Source of the DNA: Balnearium lithotrophicum
GTDB lineage: Bacteria; Aquificota; Aquificia; Desulfurobacteriales; Desulfurobacteriaceae
Length of the DNA: 43,879 nucleotides
Reading direction: 5' to 3'
Assembly: GCF_900182585.1 (NCBI RefSeq)
Contig: NZ_FXTM01000019.1
Coordinates: 1-43,879 of the forward strand
In this document: positions 1-7,054 of the stretch, piece after piece
Layout of the letters: every line of letters begins with the position of its first letter
How positions within the stretch are numbered: the stretch's first letter is position 1
Made by a program: the position numbers and the translations under genes
The notes under the pieces: generated by a model
Told to the model about the DNA's origin: nothing
Databases searched by the model: none
Seen by the model: only the letters and a program-made list of their open reading frames with translations

Positions 1-302
1 ATCTGAGGTTGTCTTACTCTGTGAGGTCTTTTGTTTCTGTCTTTGAGGCCTTCTAAACCGTACTTTTTGTATCTATTTTTCCATTTGTAGAAGGTGGTTG
101 GACTTATTCCGAAGTATCTGCAGGTTAGTCTTGCATTTTGGTGTTTTTCGTAGTGTTGAATCCATTTAAGTCTTTTTCTCACGTTTGGGTCTTTTGTTAG
201 GTCGAGTTTGGTTTTGATTTTCGTTCCTCTTTTGATTGTTTTTTTGAAGGGTGTATTTGATATGTGCAGGGATGCACCTTTGAATTTCTTTAATTGTTTC
301 AT
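1..302 (-). CDS. Transposase, N-terminal part (left IS copy, truncated by window edge)
   Basis: An ATG at 300-302 follows a strong AGGAGGTG Shine-Dalgarno. About 100 codons are present before the window ends. The protein is very basic. Its second half carries a helix-turn-helix of the kind that starts IS481-like DDE transposases, with the signature RYFGISPTTFYKWKNRY followed by GLEGLKDR. The catalytic DDE (rve) domain would lie outside the window. It encodes the same amino acids as the right-hand copy, since all four base differences fall in third codon positions. The family call (IS481-like rather than another HTH/DDE family) rests on the N-terminus alone. Confidence 0.75.
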   Translation of the reverse strand, partial: MKQLKKFKGASLHISNTPFKKTIKRGTKIKTKLDLTKDPNVRKRLKWIQHYEKHQNARLTCRYFGISPTTFYKWKNRYKKYGLEGLKDRNKRPHRVRQPQ

Positions 303-303
303 T

Positions 304-354
304 GGTGGACACCTCCTTTTGTTGGAGTTCAAATCTTATTTTAGGGTGTCCACC
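304..354 (-). promoter_or_regulatory. Hairpin over the transposase ribosome-binding site (left IS)
   Basis: A perfect 10-bp inverted repeat (GGTGGACACC at 345-354 and GGTGTCCACC at 304-313, read on the minus strand) flanks a 31-base loop. The second arm overlaps the end of the AGGAGGTG Shine-Dalgarno and stops one base before the ATG. A transcript entering the element from outside would fold and hide the start, a known IS strategy against read-through expression. That role is inference here. Confidence 0.6.
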
Positions 355-563
355 TTCTTTCTGAACTTCAACAGATGTCAATACTATGATAATTTTCTAT
401 TTTTGTAATTCAATTTACATATCAATAATTGAGATAATATAAAGATTTCCTTATTTAAAAATCCCGTTTCTACATCAACAATTAAAAGGAAGAACTGAAA
501 AAATTCCTGTAAGAATCCCCCTCATAAATTGTTGTTATGTTAACCCTTAAGCTCAAATCTTAA

Positions 564-1562
564 TCAACTTTCTTTCAACCACTCAGCAACGTCAAGGGCG
601 TGGTATGTAAGAATTAAATCTGCTCCCGCTCTCTTCATTGATGTAAGAGTTTCTAAAACAACTCTCCTCTCATCAATCCATCCCTTCATAGCGGCAGCTT
701 TAACCATTGAATATTCACCACTAACGTTGTACGCAGCTGTTGGATACTTGAAGGTTTCCTTTACCGCCCTTATTACATCCATGTATGCAAGAGCAGGCTT
801 AACCATTACTATGTCTGCTCCCTCCTGAATATCTAAGGCAACTTCCCTGAGAGCTTCATTAAAGTTAGCAGGGTCCATCTGGTACGTTCTTCTATCTCCA
901 AATGCGGGCGTAGACTCTGCTGCATCCCTAAAAGGACCGTAGTAGGCAGAGGCGTACTTTGCAGCATAGGACATTATTGGAATGTCCGAAAATCCTGCAG
1001 AATCTAAGGCCTCCCTTATTGCTTTAATCATTCCATCCATCATTCCAGAGGGAGCCACCATGTCGGCTCCGGCTTCAGCATGGGATATAACCTGTTTTTT
1101 TAAAAGTTCCAGAGTTTTATCGTTGTCAACATCACACACCTCACCACTACAGGCCAAATACCCACAATGGCCGTGGGAGGTGTATTCACAGAAACAGACG
1201 TCGGTTATTACGTAGAGCTCCGGACACTCCTTCTTAAGTTTCCTCACTGCTCTCTGAATTATTCCCTCTTCCGAGTAGGAGTCTGAACCCAGTTCATCCT
1301 TGTGTTCAGGTATTCCAAAGAGGATAACTGCAGGAATTCCAGCTTTTAAAACCAACTCACCTATTTCAGGCAGTCTATCTATGGAGTACCTAAACTGCCC
1401 AGGCATAGAGGGAATCTCTTCCTTCTTATTTTCTCCTTCAACAACAAAGATGGGATATATGAAATCGTCTACTGTTAGAACAGTTTCCCTTACCATTCTC
1501 CTGATATTTTCATTTTTCCTCAATCTCCTCAATCTCAACTGGGGGAACCTTCCTGTTAGCAT
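564..1562 (-). CDS. hemB: Delta-aminolevulinic acid dehydratase (porphobilinogen synthase)
   Basis: This cytoplasmic enzyme condenses two 5-aminolevulinate molecules to porphobilinogen, the second common step of tetrapyrrole (heme, siroheme) synthesis. The 332-aa protein has the usual length. The two Schiff-base lysines are visible: K202 in [17 protein letters not shown] and K255 in [10 protein letters not shown]. The catalytic-zinc cysteines C123, C125 and C133 lie in [14 protein letters not shown], so this is the zinc-cysteine type rather than the Mg/Asp type. The ATG follows a GGAGGAG ribosome-binding site. It lies 61 bases after the ArsR gene on the same strand and may be read from the hydrogenase operon or its own promoter. 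Heme would serve the cytochrome c peroxidase encoded elsewhere in this window. Confidence 0.97.
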   Translation of the reverse strand: MLTGRFPQLRLRRLRKNENIRRMVRETVLTVDDFIYPIFVVEGENKKEEIPSMPGQFRYSIDRLPEIGELVLKAGIPAVILFGIPEHKDELGSDSYSEEGIIQRAVRKLKKECPELYVITDVCFCEYTSHGHCGYLACSGEVCDVDNDKTLELLKKQVISHAEAGADMVAPSGMMDGMIKAIREALDSAGFSDIPIMSYAAKYASAYYGPFRDAAESTPAFGDRRTYQMDPANFNEALREVALDIQEGADIVMVKPALAYMDVIRAVKETFKYPTAAYNVSGEYSMVKAAAMKGWIDERRVVLETLTSMKRAGADLILTYHALDVAEWLKES

Positions 1563-1623
1563 AACTCTCCTCCTATCCTACTTTTCAGGACTACATTTCT
1601 ACTGTAATCTTACTAAAGTTTAA

Positions 1624-1911
1624 TCAATCAAAGAGTAAAGAAATTATTTCCTTAGCGATTTCGCTTGATGTTCTATACAAAACCTTTGTCCCTTCCTTTC
1701 TGAAAGAGAGAATTCCCAACTCCTTCATTAAACCAACATGTTGTGATACTTTTGGTTGAGAAATTTTTAAAATGTCTACAAGGTCCTTAACACAGACCTC
1801 CTTTTCCATAGTGAGAATAACAATGGCCAATCTCTCTGGATGACCTAAAACTCTTAAAAACTCAGCTTTTTTCTCTAAACTTTTTCTCTCTATTTCCAGT
1901 TGGCCAATCAT
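1624..1911 (-). CDS. ArsR/SmtB-family transcriptional regulator
   Basis: A 95-aa winged-helix protein. The recognition region is about residues 40-70 (KDLVDILKISQPKVSQHVGLMKELGIL), followed by the wing (FRKEGTKVLYR). Classical arsenic or zinc sensors carry ELCVCDL at helix 3. Here the corresponding stretch is EVCVKDL with a single cysteine (C40), so the standard thiolate metal site is incomplete and the signal may be redox, another metal, or something else. Its ATG overlaps the stop of the FrhB-like gene by one base (TGATG), so it is translationally coupled as the last gene of the hydrogenase operon. It is a plausible autoregulator of that operon. The inducer cannot be told from sequence. Confidence 0.88.
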   Translation of the reverse strand: MIGQLEIERKSLEKKAEFLRVLGHPERLAIVILTMEKEVCVKDLVDILKISQPKVSQHVGLMKELGILSFRKEGTKVLYRTSSEIAKEIISLLFD

Positions 1912-2801
1912 CAGAACACCTCCTCCTCGTAATCAAAGTTAACCGAATTCCAGATTTTGTAGAACTTTCTAAGCTTCTGGTCGTTCCACTTTGGTAGTGG
2001 AAGCCCTAACTCTATTCTATCGATAATATCCCCTATGTTTAGTAACACTTTTCTCCTGAGGAACTCCAAAATTCCATCTACCAACTTTTTCTCTGCTTTT
2101 TTAAAGAGGATTAATCCAGGATACTTCATTTGTAGTTTTCCTATTGTGCTCCATCCCCTCTCACTTCTGACTATGAAAAGAGCTCTGTTTTCTTCCTTAA
2201 TGGGAACGTAGGTAATATCACTCCCCTTAGCCGATAAGTTAAGACAGTATCGGCAGGCCGAATTCATGTATCTGTGGTGAATTTCTATGGGAACTTCAAC
2301 GTCCTCTCCCTCTACTTCGTAGAAGAGATGGTCTCCTTCAAAGAAAATTCTTTCAACTTTGCCGCTTTTCTTAGATATATCTAAGAGCTCTGCTTCAAAA
2401 GAAGAACTCTTTAAGTTTCCAGGACAGAGAATTCCGATTTTTATTGCAATAGCTGTTTTCGTCCAGTTACATCCTATGCCGTAGTACTGAGTTTTGTTTA
2501 TACCGTCAAAGACACAGGAAGGAGCAAGAACTGCTAATTTTGACAAACTGTACTTTTGAACAGCCTTCTTTAAGAAGGAATTAATCCCAAAACACGCATT
2601 CTTCTTTGGAACTTTGACCTTTTCCTTTGAGAGGATGAGCTCCGGTTTGAATCCATCCTCACTACACGTTAAGAGACCATCAATGAGGTTTTCTAGAAAC
2701 ATAAGTTTTAAAAATTCCTCTAAAGGATTTCCCCTTTCAGAGGTTACCTCAAAGACTTTTCTGTACTTCCCTATAAGAAACTTTTCATCAAGGAATAACA
2801 T
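1911..2801 (-). CDS. FrhB/FdhB-like iron-sulfur flavoprotein (hydrogenase beta subunit-like)
   Basis: A 296-aa protein resembling the beta subunit of F420-reducing hydrogenases and formate dehydrogenases (FrhB_FdhB family), which carry FAD and a [4Fe-4S] cluster and pass electrons to a soluble cofactor. Visible motifs are APSC at C96, GILCPGNL at C126, and CRYCLNLSAKGSDIT at C183/C186, the expected FrhB cysteine pair. It follows the small subunit by nine bases, with RBS AGGGGAG before the ATG. The F/G/A/B composition mirrors Frh, but F420 itself is not expected to be certain in this organism. The acceptor could be F420, NAD(P) or a ferredoxin, so I do not assign the substrate. Confidence 0.82.
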   Translation of the reverse strand: MLFLDEKFLIGKYRKVFEVTSERGNPLEEFLKLMFLENLIDGLLTCSEDGFKPELILSKEKVKVPKKNACFGINSFLKKAVQKYSLSKLAVLAPSCVFDGINKTQYYGIGCNWTKTAIAIKIGILCPGNLKSSSFEAELLDISKKSGKVERIFFEGDHLFYEVEGEDVEVPIEIHHRYMNSACRYCLNLSAKGSDITYVPIKEENRALFIVRSERGWSTIGKLQMKYPGLILFKKAEKKLVDGILEFLRRKVLLNIGDIIDRIELGLPLPKWNDQKLRKFYKIWNSVNFDYEEEVF

Positions 2802-2810
2802 TAACTCCCC

Positions 2811-3539
2811 TTAATAGGTTGGTTGTGGATAGGTTTTAAACGTCTGAGGACAAGCAGCTAAACAGGCTCCACAAAAAACACAAAGGGATAGGTTGAGAGT
2901 AGGTTTGTTGCACCTTTTATCATAGGTTATAGCCCTTGTAGGACAAGCTGTAGAGCAGGTTCCACATCCTGTACAAAATCCCTTATTGACAACTTCTGAA
3001 AGGATATCCAGTCCGCTGACCCTTGCAGAGTTGGCCATGTACTCAAACGGTAGGAGAAAGTCCTCGTTTGATTCTAGAAGAGCAAGGAGAAAACTGTAGA
3101 GGAGTGAAGGGTTGGGAGGACAACCAGGAATAGCGTATTTGATTTTACTTCTTAAAAACTCCAATTCTGTTAGAGGTATAAAGCTCTGTTCGTGGGGTTG
3201 GGGCAACTGATTTCCACAGGAGAGTCGTCTTATTCCCCCGAATGAGGAGCACGCTCCAACGGTAACGATAGCCCTGGCCTTTTCCTTAAGCTGTTTTAGA
3301 AGGTTCAAGTGGTGATGGTCCTCAATACAGAGAGCTCCTTCAACAAAGGCAACATCCATTTTAGGGATTTCTCTGTTTCGAGTAAGCATGTTGGAGTAAA
3401 CTAACTTAACAGTATCAAGTATTTCAACTGCATCTTCAAACATATCCAAAAAGGAAACTTGGCAACCGGAACAGCTTGAAAGGTGGACAAAACCTATTTT
3501 CAGTTCAAAATCACCTTCCTCTGAGAGGCTGTAGAACAA
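2811..3539 (-). CDS. Group-3-type [NiFe]-hydrogenase small subunit with two ferredoxin clusters (FrhG-like)
   Basis: A 242-aa cytoplasmic small subunit that relays electrons from the NiFe site. Proximal-cluster cysteines are C23 and C26 (SSCSGCQVSF), C97 (GACSSFGG) and C140 (PGCPPNP). The C-terminus adds a 2[4Fe-4S] ferredoxin domain with C189/192/195/199 (CTGCGTCSTACP) and C220/223/226/230 (CVFCGACLAACP). This layout is the F420-reducing FrhG type rather than the membrane-bound type, and there is no Tat signal. The likely start is TTG at 3537-3539 behind AGGGGG, nine bases after the large subunit stop. It sits between the large subunit and the FrhB-like gene in one operon. Confidence 0.93.
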   Translation of the reverse strand: MFYSLSEEGDFELKIGFVHLSSCSGCQVSFLDMFEDAVEILDTVKLVYSNMLTRNREIPKMDVAFVEGALCIEDHHHLNLLKQLKEKARAIVTVGACSSFGGIRRLSCGNQLPQPHEQSFIPLTELEFLRSKIKYAIPGCPPNPSLLYSFLLALLESNEDFLLPFEYMANSARVSGLDILSEVVNKGFCTGCGTCSTACPTRAITYDKRCNKPTLNLSLCVFCGACLAACPQTFKTYPQPTY

Positions 3540-3548
3540 TTTATCCCC

Positions 3549-4721
3549 CTAATGGGATGCACATACTATACATGGGTCGTACGCTCTTACAACGTATTCG
3601 ACTTTGTCAATCTCCACACCCTTGAGTGACTCGGAGATTGCCCAAAAATTAATTTCCGTTGGAACTACAATTTTATAATATATAATTTTTCCAGATTTAT
3701 CAATTTTTACAGCATGTACATTTGTTCCCCTTGGAGCTTCGTGGACTCCTACTCCCAACGTTTCTCCATCGGAGATGGGTAACCTTCTATTCCTGAGCTC
3801 CCCAGAAAAACTATTACTTTCAAGGAGTTCAAGAATTCTCTTTAAGGCCTCAACGTTCTCCTCTCCCCTTAAAATGTGGAGCTCCTTTATTCCCCCTTTA
3901 GGTTTATAACCTTTAAAAAAAACTGCCCTTGCTCTCGGACCTGTTTCAACAGGTTTCCCGTTGAGTAGAGGATAAAGGTTAGAAACTCTCCTCTTTAGTT
4001 CACCCTCAAAGATTTCTTGAGGCATCCTAAAGGAAAATCTGTTGAAATCAATTTCCTTACCGTAGTAAAGGTCGGTGGAGAAGAACTCTAAATTGTGACT
4101 TCCAAGGGTTTCTTCTAAGGATTCCCTCCTCCAGAGTTCATCGACAGCTTCCCTAAATGTAAGGTAGTTACTTTCAAGTAAACCTAAAACTTCTTCTCCT
4201 TCCTTTAAAAATTTCTCCTTTACAAAATCCTCGAAAGGTTCTGAGATTCCTCCTACAACTATGTTTGGAGAGTGGATAATTTCACCACCTGCAGACTCAA
4301 GAAGACGGGCTACAAATTTTCTAACTCTTTGAACCTCCCGTATAAACAGAAATCTGTCATCCTTCTTTAGAAATAGGTCCTCAGATACCATTATCTGATG
4401 GAGGAGATTGTTGTAGATTCTAACGGCCAAACCTAAAACTTCCCTTAAAACTTCAGCCTCTGGAGGTATCTCTATTCCCGCTGCAGATTCAATGGCCTTT
4501 GCAGATGCTATCGAGTGGGTTATTTGACAGAGCCCGCAAATTCTACTGGTTAAAACGGGAGCAACAGAGGCCTCCCTTCCAATTAAGAGGGTCTCAAATC
4601 CCCTAACGGGAACCAAAGCAAAGTACAGTCCCCTTTTGACGATTCCATCTTCAACATCCAAGTAGAGGCCCGAATGGCCTTCCGTAAGAGGTATTCCTTC
4701 TATCTTTACAACTTTCCTCAA
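3549..4721 (-). CDS. Group-3-type [NiFe]-hydrogenase large subunit (FrhA-like), no C-terminal peptide
   Basis: A 390-aa catalytic subunit that would hold the NiFe(CN)2CO centre. The N-terminal cysteine pair is C62/C65 in RICGLCQITH. The C-terminal pair is C384/C387 in DPCIVCASH. The reading frame stops immediately after the final His390, so the 10-25 residue C-terminal extension that maturation endopeptidases normally remove is absent. I checked this codon by codon on the minus strand. The start is TTG at 4719-4721, overlapping the hypF stop (TTGA), with GGAGG upstream. It lies in the operon hypF, large, small, FrhB-like, ArsR. The role, H2 uptake or evolution with a soluble cofactor, is inferred from the family. 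Confidence 0.94.
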   Translation of the reverse strand: MRKVVKIEGIPLTEGHSGLYLDVEDGIVKRGLYFALVPVRGFETLLIGREASVAPVLTSRICGLCQITHSIASAKAIESAAGIEIPPEAEVLREVLGLAVRIYNNLLHQIMVSEDLFLKKDDRFLFIREVQRVRKFVARLLESAGGEIIHSPNIVVGGISEPFEDFVKEKFLKEGEEVLGLLESNYLTFREAVDELWRRESLEETLGSHNLEFFSTDLYYGKEIDFNRFSFRMPQEIFEGELKRRVSNLYPLLNGKPVETGPRARAVFFKGYKPKGGIKELHILRGEENVEALKRILELLESNSFSGELRNRRLPISDGETLGVGVHEAPRGTNVHAVKIDKSGKIIYYKIVVPTEINFWAISESLKGVEIDKVEYVVRAYDPCIVCASH

Positions 4722-6961
4722 ATCAACCCTCCGTATACTGCCTGTCCCAAAGAAATTCCCCCATCGTTTGGAGGAACCAACTGGTGAATAATCGGTTTAA
4801 ATCCAAGGGAAGAGAGTTTTTTAAAGGCCTTTTCAACTAAAATCTTGTTTTGAAAAACACCACCAGAGAGAGCTACCTTCCCAATTCCTGTTCTATCCCT
4901 CAGTATTTGTGCTGTTTTAACGATTATGTCAACGACGGTATTGTGGAACTTCATTCCTATTTCCTCAGGTGAAACCCCTTTCTTCAAATCCTCCAGTATT
5001 CCCAAAATTATTGGTCTCCAGTCTATTTCGTTACCTTCTATTTCAAAGGGATAGCTCTTCTCCGTTCTCGCCTTCATTGAGAGCTCTTCAAGTAGAATTG
5101 CTCCCTGTGCGTGGTAGGAAACGTAGTTTCTTATTCCCAAGATGGAGGATACTCCGTCGAATAACCTTCCCATACTTGAAGTTAATGGGGAGTTAACCCC
5201 TTTTAAAACCATCTGCTTTACAAATTCAACTTTTCCGGCCTCAACGTTCAGGAGCTCCCTCGGTTCCTTCTCTACCTCCATTAAAAGTGAAACGGCAGTT
5301 CTGTAGGGTTCCTTTACGGCTTTATCTCCTCCGGGAAGTGGAAAGTACCTCAAGTGAAATTCCCTTTCAAAATCGGTATATGAAGCAGTTAAAACCTCCC
5401 CTCCCCAGATTTTCCCGTCCTTTCCATACCCTGTTCCATCAAATGAAAATGAAATAACTCTCTCCTCAAGGGGAACTTCGTTTTCAGCCATGACTGAGAT
5501 TGTATGGGCGTGGTGGTGGTAAACCTGCCTTACCCTTTCCTGAAAGAACTCTTTCCCAAACTTCGTTGTAAAGTAGCCTGGATGATAGTCTGTAACTACC
5601 ACCTCCGGTTCTAATTCAAAGAGCTCTATTAGGTCCCTGACAGTTTCCTTTAAAAATTCCTCTGCCTTTAAATTGTCGATATCCCCTATGTGCTGGGATA
5701 TGTAAACTTTGTCCTCCTTTCCTACGGCAACTGTAACCTTCATGTGGGGACCAAGGGCAAGAACCGGTCTTTTAAGTTTAAATGGAAGAACTACTGGAAG
5801 TGGAGCATACCCCCTTGAACGCCTAATTGGAACGATTCTACCTGAAATGACCCTAACAACTGAATCGTCGCACCTCCTTGCTATGTCCCTGTTGTGGATA
5901 AGGGCTCCGTCAACTAATTTCCCTAAGACTTTTTCAACCTCTTCGTTCCTGTACATAATCGGTTCATCTGTTAAATTGCAGCTCGTTGCAACAATTGGCT
6001 TCCCAAAGTCCCTAAGGAGGATGTGGTGGAGTGGTGTGTAGGGAAGAAAGGCTCCTACAGTTTTAGTATCTGGAGAAATTGAGGGAGCTAAGTCTGTATT
6101 TTCCTTTCTCTTTAAAATGACAATCGGAGTTTCAACGCTCGTTAGTGCAATTTCCTCAAGTTTCGATACCTCTGCGTACTCTTTTAACTGGTCTAAATCC
6201 TTAAACATAACTGCAAACGGCTTTTCCTCCCTTCTCTTTCTCCTCCGAAGTTCCCTTACAGCCTTTTCGTTCGTTGCATCGCATACAAGGTGAAATCCAC
6301 CCAATCCCTTAACTGCAAGAATTTTTCCTTCCTTGAGAAATCTAACCGTTTCCTTTAATGCACTTTCCCTCTCTCCTATCCTTTCTCCCTTTTCATTTAG
6401 GAGTTCTACATGTGGACCACATTCAGGACATGCGTTAGGCTGGGCGTGGAACCTCCTGTTTAAAGGGTCTGTATACTCCCTGTAACACTCAGGACACATC
6501 TTAAACTTTTTCATCGTTGTGTTTTCCCTGTCGTAGGGAAGGGAGAGTATGATTGTGTACCTTGGACCACAGTTTGTACAGTTTATGAAGGGATATCTGT
6601 ATCTCCTGTTGCTTTTGTCAAAGAGCTCCCTTAGACAGTCCCTACAGGTTGCTAAATCCGGTAGAACGGAGACCTTAACTTCTCCCCTCTTCTCACTCCT
6701 TCTTATTTCAAAATCACTGTAGCCGATGTCATCGAGGAATTTCTTATCGATGCTAAATATCCTTGCAGCCGGAGGGAGCTCTGTCTGGAGTTTCTTTAGA
6801 AATTCCTCCAACCTCTCTTTTTCACCCTCAACTTCAACTACAACACCGGAATCACTGTTCAGTACGTAACCCCTTAGAGAGAGCTCCTTAGCAACTCTGT
6901 AAACGAAGGGCCTGAAACCTACTCCCTGAACAAGTCCTGTAATAAAGAGTTTTAATCTCAT
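4718..6961 (-). CDS. hypF: [NiFe]-hydrogenase maturation carbamoyltransferase HypF
   Basis: HypF converts carbamoyl phosphate to a carbamoyl adenylate and transfers it to HypE, where it becomes the cyanide ligand of the NiFe site. Domains in order over 747 aa are: an N-terminal acylphosphatase (VQGVGFRPFVYR, residues 11-22); two zinc-finger pairs at about 107-190 (CRDC with CTNCG, CPEC with CPECG); a YrdC-like domain; and a Kae1-like carbamoyltransferase part with VYHHHAHTISVMAENE. Length is normal for the family. It is the first gene of the hydrogenase operon and is divergent from purL. The other hyp genes (A-E) are not in the window, so maturation relies on loci elsewhere. Confidence 0.97.
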   Translation of the reverse strand: MRLKLFITGLVQGVGFRPFVYRVAKELSLRGYVLNSDSGVVVEVEGEKERLEEFLKKLQTELPPAARIFSIDKKFLDDIGYSDFEIRRSEKRGEVKVSVLPDLATCRDCLRELFDKSNRRYRYPFINCTNCGPRYTIILSLPYDRENTTMKKFKMCPECYREYTDPLNRRFHAQPNACPECGPHVELLNEKGERIGERESALKETVRFLKEGKILAVKGLGGFHLVCDATNEKAVRELRRRKRREEKPFAVMFKDLDQLKEYAEVSKLEEIALTSVETPIVILKRKENTDLAPSISPDTKTVGAFLPYTPLHHILLRDFGKPIVATSCNLTDEPIMYRNEEVEKVLGKLVDGALIHNRDIARRCDDSVVRVISGRIVPIRRSRGYAPLPVVLPFKLKRPVLALGPHMKVTVAVGKEDKVYISQHIGDIDNLKAEEFLKETVRDLIELFELEPEVVVTDYHPGYFTTKFGKEFFQERVRQVYHHHAHTISVMAENEVPLEERVISFSFDGTGYGKDGKIWGGEVLTASYTDFEREFHLRYFPLPGGDKAVKEPYRTAVSLLMEVEKEPRELLNVEAGKVEFVKQMVLKGVNSPLTSSMGRLFDGVSSILGIRNYVSYHAQGAILLEELSMKARTEKSYPFEIEGNEIDWRPIILGILEDLKKGVSPEEIGMKFHNTVVDIIVKTAQILRDRTGIGKVALSGGVFQNKILVEKAFKKLSSLGFKPIIHQLVPPNDGGISLGQAVYGGLI

Positions 6962-7054
6962 ACTTTAATTCCTTCCTATAGAAATATATTTCCACTTCAC
7001 CAATCAGTTTTAATTGTAGGATAATTACCAACACAAACAGTATGGGGAGAGTAG
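6962..7054. promoter_or_regulatory. Divergent promoter region hypF/purL with 12-bp palindrome
   Basis: The 93 bases between the two start codons must hold both promoters. A perfect 12-bp palindrome, GAAATATATTTC, lies at 6981-6992. On the minus strand it contains TATATT (6983-6988), a reasonable -10 for hypF. A start about seven bases further on would leave a short leader with GGAAGGA as ribosome-binding site. A symmetric site over the -10 is a natural repressor position, and the ArsR gene that closes the operon is the obvious candidate. No good -35 is visible (TTAAAA at 19 bp). Confidence 0.4.

Larger units (their letters stand above)
1..373 (-). mobile_element. Left partial insertion sequence (IS481-like), 5' end inside window
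   Basis: These 373 bases are the exact inverted counterpart of the last 373 bases of the window: base i pairs with base 43880-i, with only four mismatches (24, 96, 210, 276). The element's end lies at 373 and begins TGTTGAAGTTCAG on the minus strand. Beyond it the two flanks differ, which fixes the IS boundary. The transposase reads outward and is cut by the window edge, so the distal IS end is missing and no target duplication can be assessed. Bases 374-563, between the IS and hemB, are AT-rich with no gene or clear repeat that I can support. Confidence 0.85.

Noticed and set aside
166-408. Two short open frames (166-381 minus, 208-408 plus) at the left edge
   Set aside because: Both overlap the IS transposase coding region or its leader in other frames; the real frame is 1-302 on the minus strand.
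441-500. GTTTCTACATCAACAATTAAAA resembling a thermophile CRISPR repeat
   Set aside because: It occurs once only, with no spaced copies nearby, so it does not form an array.
3549-3570. Frameshift or truncation as the cause of the short hydrogenase large subunit
   Set aside because: The DPCxxCxxH motif is intact to its last residue and the small-subunit gene follows at once with its own ribosome-binding site, so it reads as a natural end. Kept as a finding instead.
6975-7003. TTGGTG-N17-TATAGG as hypF promoter
   Set aside because: The start of transcription would fall about seven bases before the ATG and cut off the GGAAGGA ribosome-binding site; the TATATT within the palindrome fits better.
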